A stretch of DNA of 64,000 nt from Anaerohalosphaeraceae bacterium (GTDB lineage: Bacteria; Planctomycetota; Phycisphaerae; Sedimentisphaerales; Anaerohalosphaeraceae). Positions within the stretch are counted from its first letter, which is position 1. Every line of letters begins with the position of its first letter. Made by a program: the position numbers and the translations under genes. A model generated the notes under the pieces. The model saw only the letters and a list, made by a program, of their open reading frames with translations, did not search any database and was not told the origin of the DNA. Shown in pieces: positions 7,432 through 15,167 of the stretch. Where the stretch lies: positions 372,001-436,000 of the forward strand of contig DAOSUR010000001.1 of the NCBI GenBank assembly GCA_035378985.1, given 5' to 3'.

Positions 7432-10172
7432 TTTCCATGTCTCTGCTGAGGCAACTCGCTCATTGGTCCCAACTCGAGGGCCTGCAGAATAGCCCCCTGT
7501 TCATCCTCTCCTTTGAGCCGAACCTCAATGATTCCGTTTCGGGGTTCAATATCCGTGAACGTTTTATCCACTGCAAGAAATAAACCGCCTGCCGCTTTCT
7601 CGATGTTAAGACCGCCAAGAACCTGGTTTCCGTTCAGCCAGGCGGAAATGGTGTGAGAAATGCGCTGGTTGTTCTGATTGCGTTCCAGAAACCAATGAAG
7701 CGGGGTTTCTGCAAATTTCAAGGTGACATAATAGATTCCGGGACCGACGGTGAGGTTCACCCAGAATTCCTGTCCGTGAGCACCGTAACGGTACAATTCC
7801 GGGTCATCCGTATTTCCGATATACATACTGCGCCGCCGGGTCCACCATGCCTCTTTGACAGTATCCCTGCCGTAGCCGCTCCGAATAACCCATTCCGTAG
7901 CCGGCCGCCAAGTACGGCCCCGGGAATCCACATAATCCTGCCGGTGAGGATAACCGAAAATCATTCGCTGGGCACCGGTTGGACCACCCCCGCTCCCGAA
8001 ATCAGGCTCGGCAGAAGCATTCGAAAACTGAATGCTGTCCAAAGCAATTTCCGTGCCTTTGGAGATCAGATTTCCCTTGCCTTTCAGAACCACTCGAATT
8101 TCATGTTCGCTGTTCGGCAAACCGCTTGCTGAATACAGCTGTTGGCGATACCGCACCGCGGGATTCCAGCTGTCAATCAGCGTCATTTGCTTCCGGCCAT
8201 CCAGATAAACGTCCGCCTGCCCTCCTGTTGGTCCGACCTTTCCAAGCAGACGAATTTGGTTGCCCCTGAAGGCAAAGGTCATCTCCGCCCCCTTCCGGGA
8301 ACCAACCCGAAGCGTTCCGCCAAAGGCACTCGAATCAGAAACCTCCTTCCATCCGCCGGGAAAAGTCAGTTCCTTGTCATCAACCTGTTCCTGCGGGTCA
8401 TCTGTACCGATGACCGTCACCGAACGCGCCCGATCATGACGAATCTGAACAAGAAAATCGCCGTCGGGCAGAGGCCGAACTGTATAGCCGTTCTGATTCA
8501 GAGAAAAGACATGCGGCAGCGGTTTCCCGTCAGCAAGAATCGCGGAAGGCGGAAAACTCAGACGGAGCACATCCATAGTCTTCTCCGGCGCATCAAATGT
8601 TGTATACTCAATCCGATTTTTCTCATAAATAACCGAATTGACAACGGACGTGCTCCGCATGATATGATTTTCGCGTTTGGGACCGAAGAGTTCAGGCGTC
8701 CACGCCATCGCCTCCAGGGTCTGACAGAGGGGCCAAGGATGCGCCAGATTAGACCATTCCTTGGTTGCAACCTGCTGGCCGAAGAGGCCGTCGTACACCA
8801 CGCCGTTTTCCCGACTGTCATACGCTGCCATAATGAGCATCCGTCGGCCTATCTCCAGAATCCGGTCATCATCCGCCAAGACTCCGAACCGCAAAAGGGT
8901 CGGAGCAGCGGTATATTGATTATAGGACAGGGAAGTCCCGCAGCAGGTGGAGGATTCAGGAAAGGCCCAGGCACCATGATAGACATCTCCGCCGGAGGAG
9001 GGATCTGTGCCGTTGCGATGAAAAATCAGCGTAAGGATATTTCGGAGGTCCGTCCGCCAACCGGGAAAATCCTGCGGATTCTTCATAATATAGTCGCCGC
9101 ACATCGACACGATTCCGCAGAGAACCGGATTGTCCCAGTCCCAGTAATTGCGACCCCAGGTGTCATTCTCCAGCCAACGAGTCTCCAAGAGGGTACGGAC
9201 ATACCGGCTTCCTGCGTCGCGTGCCTGGACAATTCGGCGATTTTCACCGGCATATCCCATCGCAATCAGTTCATCCAGAAAATCGAGAATCAGGGTCGTG
9301 CTGCCGGTCAATTCATCCGACCAGCCGACCCCTTCCGGATGGGTATAGCGGTTCCAGGGAGGCATGGACGGATCCAAATTGCACTTCCGGGCAAAAAGAT
9401 CGCCCCAGTGACGTGCCGCCTCAAGATATCGTTCCCTGCCGGTCAATTTATAAGCCCGAAGGATTTCCGTTCCGATCACAGCGCATAAATCCAATTGATT
9501 GCGGGCTTCTTGAATACATTTGCCGTAGGCCTTACCGCTGGTCGGTGTGGCAATGGGAAACCGGGGCCAGTCGTGTTCTTCACTGGTTTGTGCATAATCG
9601 AGGATATAATCAGCTGTCAAAGGAATATAAACAAATGCAATCGGATCGCCGCTGTACTGATAGTAAGCAGTCAGGCCCTTGATGATGCTCCAAGCCCGCT
9701 GACTGAGATCCCCGCACATCCAGTCATTGGTCGGCGGAATGAGAATCGTGCCGTCCTCCTGGATGCTCCAGTGGGAATTATAGATAAAATCAGGAGCGGC
9801 CATCACCGCTTTTTTTGAATCTACCCAGGGATACCGTTTGAGAACTTCGACAGCAATGCGGATTCGTGTATCCAAAGGTCCGTTCTGAGTTTGGCTCCAC
9901 GGGGCAATCACCCCGGTTTGATCCGTACGAACAGAATGAGCATAATAGGCATCCCGAACCTGAGCAGCCAAAGACACTCTGTGCAGCATGAATAGAAAAA
10001 CGGCCGCAGCCAAAACGGTTTGACCTCCCGATTTTCCATAAAATCCCCATAAACAAAAAAGCAGCCCGCCGGGTCCCGAGGTCCATTCTTCGAACGAAAA
10101 ACGCTTGGCATAAGAAGGAGTATCCCCTCTTTTATTTGCCGTGTTCTTCTGATGTTTTAAGTTCGCACTCAT
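7428..10172 (-). CDS. Large alpha/alpha-barrel carbohydrate-active enzyme with C-terminal malectin domain
   Basis: About 914 residues. The start is set at the second of two adjacent ATGs, with AGAGG six bases before it; an ATG further upstream (10187) has no ribosome site. A hydrophobic segment at about 50-70 (TVLAAAVFLFML) may be a signal anchor. Residues ~75-520 look like a six-hairpin (alpha/alpha)6 barrel (AWSIIKGLTAYYQYSGD, YLEAARHWGDLFARK). A beta-rich CBM-like region spans ~560-720, and a malectin-like domain ~745-900 (FWVNLTVGPGIYYVTLKFAE). The segment ESSTCC at about 406-411 is notable because GH127-type enzymes use Glu and paired Cys around zinc. I cannot assign a family. First gene of the leftward sugar operon. 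Confidence 0.7.
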   Translation of the reverse strand: MSANLKHQKNTANKRGDTPSYAKRFSFEEWTSGPGGLLFCLWGFYGKSGGQTVLAAAVFLFMLHRVSLAAQVRDAYYAHSVRTDQTGVIAPWSQTQNGPLDTRIRIAVEVLKRYPWVDSKKAVMAAPDFIYNSHWSIQEDGTILIPPTNDWMCGDLSQRAWSIIKGLTAYYQYSGDPIAFVYIPLTADYILDYAQTSEEHDWPRFPIATPTSGKAYGKCIQEARNQLDLCAVIGTEILRAYKLTGRERYLEAARHWGDLFARKCNLDPSMPPWNRYTHPEGVGWSDELTGSTTLILDFLDELIAMGYAGENRRIVQARDAGSRYVRTLLETRWLENDTWGRNYWDWDNPVLCGIVSMCGDYIMKNPQDFPGWRTDLRNILTLIFHRNGTDPSSGGDVYHGAWAFPESSTCCGTSLSYNQYTAAPTLLRFGVLADDDRILEIGRRMLIMAAYDSRENGVVYDGLFGQQVATKEWSNLAHPWPLCQTLEAMAWTPELFGPKRENHIMRSTSVVNSVIYEKNRIEYTTFDAPEKTMDVLRLSFPPSAILADGKPLPHVFSLNQNGYTVRPLPDGDFLVQIRHDRARSVTVIGTDDPQEQVDDKELTFPGGWKEVSDSSAFGGTLRVGSRKGAEMTFAFRGNQIRLLGKVGPTGGQADVYLDGRKQMTLIDSWNPAVRYRQQLYSASGLPNSEHEIRVVLKGKGNLISKGTEIALDSIQFSNASAEPDFGSGGGPTGAQRMIFGYPHRQDYVDSRGRTWRPATEWVIRSGYGRDTVKEAWWTRRRSMYIGNTDDPELYRYGAHGQEFWVNLTVGPGIYYVTLKFAETPLHWFLERNQNNQRISHTISAWLNGNQVLGGLNIEKAAGGLFLAVDKTFTDIEPRNGIIEVRLKGEDEQGAILQALELGPMSELPQQRHGK

Positions 10173-10479
10173 CATTTTCCTCTGCATCCAATTTCAACGA
10201 ACCGCCCGCTTGGCTTTCTGCCGGACCGCTGCGGAATCCTCGGATTTTCCCCGGCAAAAAACAACCGTCGCCGGAAAGACCTATCTTTTAGCACAAACTT
10301 TTGCGTAATGCAAATATTTTCTTCTTTCGGGATTGCCATTGAAGGGCCGATGGATTATATTTCTTAAAAAAAGAACAGCGGGACACAGAAGAAATCTCTC
10401 TTCCTTATATAAAGGCAAGAAAAACTAACGATTTCCTGTCTATAATTTTGTAAAAATCTGTAGAAAGTGAGGCAAAAAG
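10173..10479. promoter_or_regulatory. Divergent promoter region between the two polysaccharide operons
   Basis: 307 bp without a gene, separating the leftward operon (start 10172) from the rightward one (start 10480). It contains a degenerate copy of the palindromic operator at 10290-10307, described separately. Toward the right there is a perfect -10 hexamer TATAAT at 10441-10446 with no good -35, and the ribosome site GTGAGG eight bases before the ATG at 10480. Toward the left, TTGCAT and TAAAAG lie 17 bp apart around the operator, which would place the operator between them; this is a weak assignment. Confidence 0.6.
10290..10307. promoter_or_regulatory. Candidate LacI-family operator, copy 1 (imperfect)
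   Basis: AGCACAAA-CT-TTTGCGTA. The left arm equals that of the copy at 17803; the right arm matches TTTGTGCA at six of eight positions. It lies in the only intergenic region shared by the two divergent glycosidase operons. The related sites at 17803 and 20160 make it a likely binding site for the regulator encoded at 18920. Confidence 0.55.
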
Positions 10480-12507
10480 ATGAAGCAAGGTAAGGATTTA
10501 GGAATCTTCTTTCTTCTTTTCTTTCTTGGGGCGCAATGGGGACAGGCTCAAACCGAATACAAGTATGCAGACCTGGTGAACCGACTGACGGACTTAGAGG
10601 GGCTGGCCCGTCTGCCGGAAGAGGGGCTCGTGTGCCGGCAGTGGTCCAGTTATGACCGCTCAAGCCGGTATGATGAAAAAACAGGCAAATACGTAAAATG
10701 GGATGCCAACGATGACGGCTTCGGCGGACGGGGATGGATTCGTGTCGAAAACGACAAGCTGGTGCTGGCCGAAATGGAAGGACCGGGATGCATTTGGCGA
10801 ATCTGGTCGGCCACCCCGCAGCAAGGCCACGTCCGAATCTATCTGGACGGAGCCGAACAGCCGGCGGTCGATTTGCCCTTTGCAGAGTACTTCAGCGGAA
10901 AGGTTGCACCGTTTAATCGTCCTGCTCTTGTGCATATCGTTGCCAACGGGAAAAACAACTATACGCCGATTCCGTTCCAGAAATCCTGCAGGATTATTGC
11001 CGATAGAGATTATGGGGAATTTCACCATTTCACATACACACTCTTTCCGAACGGCACGCGTGTGCCGACCTTTTCGATGCAGATGAATGAGGAAGACAAC
11101 GCCGCCCTGGACCGTGTGAATGACCTTTTGCTGCATGTCGGCCCCGGTTCTTTCCGAAGTCATCCGGAACAGATTACGCAAACCTACACGATAAACCTCC
11201 AGCCGGGAAAGAAGGAACAGATTGTGCTGGAAGGCAAAAGAGCCATCGCCTCCATCAAGGTTCGTCCTGACCTTCCGAATGATACGGAAGAAAGGCGAAA
11301 AGCCCTTCGCGAGATGACAATTCAGATTTTCTGGGACCATCAACCCAATCCGAGTGTCTGGAGCCCGCTGGGAGATTTCTTCGGAACGGGTCCCGGACTG
11401 AATCCCTACCGTTCCCTGCCGATGGGGATGAATGAGCAGGAGTTTTATTCAAACTGGTATATGCCGTTTGAACAGAGCGCTGTGATTGAACTGCTCAACG
11501 AAGGCAAACAGGTTCGGCGTCTCACAGTTGAAATCACACACGCTCCTCATTCGATGCAGGCAGGTTCATATGGATACTTTCACGCCAAGTGGCACCGAGA
11601 TGCTTTCCTGCCGACGGAAAAAGAGCGTCAAATCGACTGGACAATGCTGAAAACCGACGGACGGGGACGGTTTGTGGGGGTCGCTTTGATGGTGTGGAAC
11701 CCGCGAGGAGGCTGGTGGGGCGAAGGGGATGAGAAGTTTTTTGTGGACGGAGAAAAATTCCCTTCTTTGTACGGCACCGGTTCCGAAGATTACTTCGGCT
11801 ACGCCTGGAGCGACCCGACTCTGTTTGAGCACGCCTTCCACAACCAGCCCCTCAGTGAAGGCAACAAAGGACATGTGAGCGTCAACCGCTGGCATATTGC
11901 CGATCAGGTTCCGTTTCAGCGTTCCTTCGAGGGATGCATCGAAAAATATTTCTCCAATACGCGTCCGACTCAGTATGCCTGCACCGCCTATTGGTATCTG
12001 TCTGCAGAAGGGTGTGACCCATATGGTCCCCTTCCGCCTCAGGAACGTGTTGACTATTATACCCGCTTAACCTATCCAATGGACATTGCGGGCATTTATA
12101 TCCTTGAAAAACCGGTCGGTCAGCTCGAAGAACAGCACATGGGAGCTTTTCCCAAGGACAAATGGCAAAATGATACCCAGCTGTGGTGGGTCGGACAGCC
12201 GGGCGCCCAACTGAAAATCGGCATCCAAATCCCCCGCAAAGGACGGTATCAGCTGACGACACGCCTGACCAAAGCGGCGGATTACGGGATTGTCCAATTC
12301 TATCTGGACGGCAAAAAAATCGGCAAGCCGATAGACCTGTTTTATCCGGACGGCGTGATAGCAACCGAACCCATTGTCCTGGGCCGGTTTACGCTGGGCA
12401 AAGGGCTGCATGTCCTTACGGCGGAAATTGCCGGCAGCAACCCGGCGGCGATTCAGCGGTACATGTTCGGAATGGACTATCTGGACGTCAAAAAAACCTG
12501 GTTCTAA
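10480..12507 (+). CDS. Secreted DUF2961 / GH172-family glycosidase
   Basis: 675 residues with a signal peptide (LGIFFLLFFLGAQWGQAQ). The protein matches the DUF2961 layout: an early CRQWSSYDRSSRYD block, DANDDGFGGRGWIR, a MEGPGCIWRIWSA strand, and the hallmark GTGSEDYFGYAWS near residue 430, followed by a jelly-roll-like C-terminus (YQLTTRLTKAADYGIVQFYL). DUF2961 is classified as GH172, whose studied members act on alpha-D-fructofuranosides (difructose anhydride type) or alpha-D-arabinofuranosides. Start supported by GTGAGG upstream. It opens the rightward operon and is followed after 14 bp by the propeller/ARH fusion, so both probably work on one extracellular or periplasmic glycan. Substrate choice between fructan-like and arabinan-like glycans is open. 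Confidence 0.85.
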   Translation: MKQGKDLGIFFLLFFLGAQWGQAQTEYKYADLVNRLTDLEGLARLPEEGLVCRQWSSYDRSSRYDEKTGKYVKWDANDDGFGGRGWIRVENDKLVLAEMEGPGCIWRIWSATPQQGHVRIYLDGAEQPAVDLPFAEYFSGKVAPFNRPALVHIVANGKNNYTPIPFQKSCRIIADRDYGEFHHFTYTLFPNGTRVPTFSMQMNEEDNAALDRVNDLLLHVGPGSFRSHPEQITQTYTINLQPGKKEQIVLEGKRAIASIKVRPDLPNDTEERRKALREMTIQIFWDHQPNPSVWSPLGDFFGTGPGLNPYRSLPMGMNEQEFYSNWYMPFEQSAVIELLNEGKQVRRLTVEITHAPHSMQAGSYGYFHAKWHRDAFLPTEKERQIDWTMLKTDGRGRFVGVALMVWNPRGGWWGEGDEKFFVDGEKFPSLYGTGSEDYFGYAWSDPTLFEHAFHNQPLSEGNKGHVSVNRWHIADQVPFQRSFEGCIEKYFSNTRPTQYACTAYWYLSAEGCDPYGPLPPQERVDYYTRLTYPMDIAGIYILEKPVGQLEEQHMGAFPKDKWQNDTQLWWVGQPGAQLKIGIQIPRKGRYQLTTRLTKAADYGIVQFYLDGKKIGKPIDLFYPDGVIATEPIVLGRFTLGKGLHVLTAEIAGSNPAAIQRYMFGMDYLDVKKTWF

Positions 12508-12521
12508 AGGGAGAATTCTGT

Positions 12522-15101
12522 ATGCGTCCGATCTTCTTTGTGATAACCGCCGGTCTTGTTCTGCTGAGTGCCTGCCCGGTTTCGTCCGCAGAAGGACAGG
12601 TCCAATGCGGACCCTTTGTGAAAATCTATGACCCGAGCGTCGGAGAGCCCGTCCCATGGTATATCAACGATCACTGTTTCATTCGCGGACAAGACGGTAC
12701 CTGGCACCTGTACGGGATTACCCATGCAGAACCCTTAGGGCCTCTGGATGAGCATAACTTTGCTCATGCGACCGCCGACAAACTGACTCAGAAACCGTGG
12801 CGCAAACAGCCGTTTGCGCTGACGGTTGATGCAAGCTGGAATGAAGTGCATCTGTGGGCACCCCACGTCATCGAACACAACGGCTTGTATTATATGTTTT
12901 ACTGTGCCGGCGATGTGGACAATTCGAAATACAAAATTCATCTGGCGACATCCAAAGACCTGGTCCGCTGGCAGCGTCACCCGGCCAATCCGATGGTCGT
13001 GGACGGATACGATGCCCGCGACCCGTTTATTCTGCGGCTGGGTGATGAATGGGTGATGTATTACACCGCCACCTCCGACCCGAAAGGCGGCAGCCACATT
13101 GTGGCCGCCCGTACGAGCAAAGACCTGATTCACTGGGGACCCCGCAGGGTTGTCTTTACCGACCCTTCGAAAGGCACCTGGGGGGGACCTACGGAATCGC
13201 CGACAGTGATTCGCCGCGGGAACGTGTACTATCTGTTTATCGGGCCGCGGGACGATTATCGGGGCACCTGCGTGTATCGCAGCCAAGACCCGTTCCATTG
13301 GGACATCCGCGATTTGGCAGGCCGTCTGAATTCCCACGCCGCCGAGGTGATTCGAGATGCACAGGGCAAATGGTACGTGAGCCATTGCGGCTGGGGACAG
13401 GGCGGGGTGTATCTGGCGGAACTGTATTGGAATGACGGTTTGGACAATGCGGAGACATCTTTGGCGGCGGCCAACGGGATTTCCCTCCCGGAAACCGAAA
13501 AGCCGAGAGAGTATATCCGCATCCCGATGCTGACTTATCGGGACAAAATGACGGCGGGCTGGCTGGGACAGATGGTCGGCGTCAGCTGGGGGTTTCCGGT
13601 CGAGTTCAAATATCTTAACAAGAGAATCCCGGACGAGGCCGTACCCGTCTGGAAACCGGAAATGATTCAGCAGGCCTTTGAGCAGGATGACCTTTACGTA
13701 GAGATGACGTTCCTGCGAACCCTGCAAAACGAAGGGTTCGATGTATCCGTTCGTCGGGCGGGGCTTGATTTTGCAAACACCCAATATCCGCTCTGGCACG
13801 CCAATGACGCCGGACGAACAAATCTGCGGCAGGGAATTGCTCCGCCGGACAGCGGGCATCCGCAGCACAATATGCATGCGGATGATATTGACTATCAGAT
13901 TGAAGCAGACTTTGCAGGTCTGATCAGCCCCGCCCTGCCCAATCACGCCGTGTATCTGGGAAATGTTTTTGGGCGAATCATGAACTACGGCGACGGGCTC
14001 TACGGCGGACAATTTGTTTCGGCAATGTATTCGCTGGCCTTTGTCGAACGCGACATTGAGAAGCTGATTGAGTCGGCTCTGGCCTATATTCCTGCAGAAA
14101 GCCAGTATGCCGAAGCGGTTCGAGATGTCCTTCAGTGGTATCGGGAAAAACCGGAAGACTGGCAAGCCGCATGGAACCGCATTCAGGAAAAGTATCAGAA
14201 GGATCCGGCCTATCGTCTCTTCAGCTGCGACAAAGGCGATTTTAACATCGATGCAAAAATCAACGGGGCCTACGTGGTGCTCGGTCTTTTGTACGGGCGG
14301 GGGGACATTGAAAAAACGATTCGGATTGCTATGCAGTGCGGGCAGGATTCCGACTGCAATGCCTCCACAGCGGCGGGCATTCTGTTTACCATCAAGGGCC
14401 TGCTGAATATCCCCGAACCCTACAAACAGATTGACCGGGAACGGAAGTTTCTGCATACCCCCTACGACCTGCCGAATCTCTTTGACACATGTGAAAAACT
14501 GGCTCGGCTGGCCGTGTACCGATGGGGCGGCTGGACGGAATCGGACGGCTATGGAAACGAGGTGCTGGTGATTCCTGTTCTGCCGGCTTCTCCCAATCCT
14601 CTGGAACGGTCCAATCAGCCCGGTCCGACAGTCCAGAGCCGCTACACCTTTGCGGAACTGAGCCGGCTGCGGGCGGAGGTACGCATCAGCGGAGACCCTG
14701 TCGCACCCGGCTGGACGGTGGAAAACTGCGGCCCGGATATGTCCCCCGGCTACCGAAAAGAGGCAAACGGACGCAAAGACGTTTTGGCAACGCATCCCCT
14801 CAACCAAAACACGGGCTGTTCAATCTGGAAAGAGGTGGAAATCCCCAAAGACGGAAAAATGCGGTTGGTTCTTTCCGTCGGGCGTCATTCGATGGGCGAC
14901 TGGACCCTGCTGGTGCGATTTAACGGAGAAGTTCTTTTCCGCCGGGAAGTGGATGCCCAAAACGCTCCGGACGGCTGGATGGATGCAGAGGTGGATTTAA
15001 GTCCGCTGGCAGGCCGAAAAGGAAAACTGGAAGTGGTTAATCAGCCGAACGGATGGGCCTGGGAGGGTGCCTTCTGGGATACCATCGAATTGCGAAGCTG
15101 A
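12522..15101 (+). CDS. Fusion: GH32/43-like five-bladed propeller + ADP-ribosylglycohydrolase-fold domain
   Basis: 859 residues; start chosen at the ATG with AGGGAG eight bases upstream and a signal peptide (MRPIFFVITAGLVLLSAC...). Residues ~40-310 form a five-bladed propeller with the three acidic motifs of GH32/43-type enzymes: WYIND (Asp50), RDP (Asp167) and TESP (Glu225). Residues ~335-640 have the ADP-ribosylglycohydrolase (DraG/ARH) pattern: an early MTAGWLGQMVGV helix, EQDDLYVEM around 387-395, MHADDIDYQ, and GQDSDCNAS at 607-615 equivalent to the metal-binding GGDTDT motif. A C-terminal jelly-roll region (~720-859) ends the protein. In secreted glycan-degrading proteins this fold more plausibly attacks a glycosidic bond than ADP-ribose (inference). 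Encoded between GH172 and GH9 enzymes. Confidence 0.8.
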   Translation: MRPIFFVITAGLVLLSACPVSSAEGQVQCGPFVKIYDPSVGEPVPWYINDHCFIRGQDGTWHLYGITHAEPLGPLDEHNFAHATADKLTQKPWRKQPFALTVDASWNEVHLWAPHVIEHNGLYYMFYCAGDVDNSKYKIHLATSKDLVRWQRHPANPMVVDGYDARDPFILRLGDEWVMYYTATSDPKGGSHIVAARTSKDLIHWGPRRVVFTDPSKGTWGGPTESPTVIRRGNVYYLFIGPRDDYRGTCVYRSQDPFHWDIRDLAGRLNSHAAEVIRDAQGKWYVSHCGWGQGGVYLAELYWNDGLDNAETSLAAANGISLPETEKPREYIRIPMLTYRDKMTAGWLGQMVGVSWGFPVEFKYLNKRIPDEAVPVWKPEMIQQAFEQDDLYVEMTFLRTLQNEGFDVSVRRAGLDFANTQYPLWHANDAGRTNLRQGIAPPDSGHPQHNMHADDIDYQIEADFAGLISPALPNHAVYLGNVFGRIMNYGDGLYGGQFVSAMYSLAFVERDIEKLIESALAYIPAESQYAEAVRDVLQWYREKPEDWQAAWNRIQEKYQKDPAYRLFSCDKGDFNIDAKINGAYVVLGLLYGRGDIEKTIRIAMQCGQDSDCNASTAAGILFTIKGLLNIPEPYKQIDRERKFLHTPYDLPNLFDTCEKLARLAVYRWGGWTESDGYGNEVLVIPVLPASPNPLERSNQPGPTVQSRYTFAELSRLRAEVRISGDPVAPGWTVENCGPDMSPGYRKEANGRKDVLATHPLNQNTGCSIWKEVEIPKDGKMRLVLSVGRHSMGDWTLLVRFNGEVLFRREVDAQNAPDGWMDAEVDLSPLAGRKGKLEVVNQPNGWAWEGAFWDTIELRS

Positions 15102-15167
15102 AAACTCCCATTCAGAAACCCGTCTTCAAACAAAAACGAGATTTGGTTTTCTGTGAGGAGGGAAGGA

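Noticed and set aside
12735..14807. 690-codon open frame antisense to the propeller/ARH fusion gene
   Set aside because: It mirrors the codon structure of the real gene, has no domain, signal or ribosome site, and its composition is unnatural for a protein.
15153..15167. GTG start five codons upstream for the GH9 protein
   Set aside because: The GTG lies inside the ribosome-binding sequence itself; the ATG at 15168 has ideal placement.
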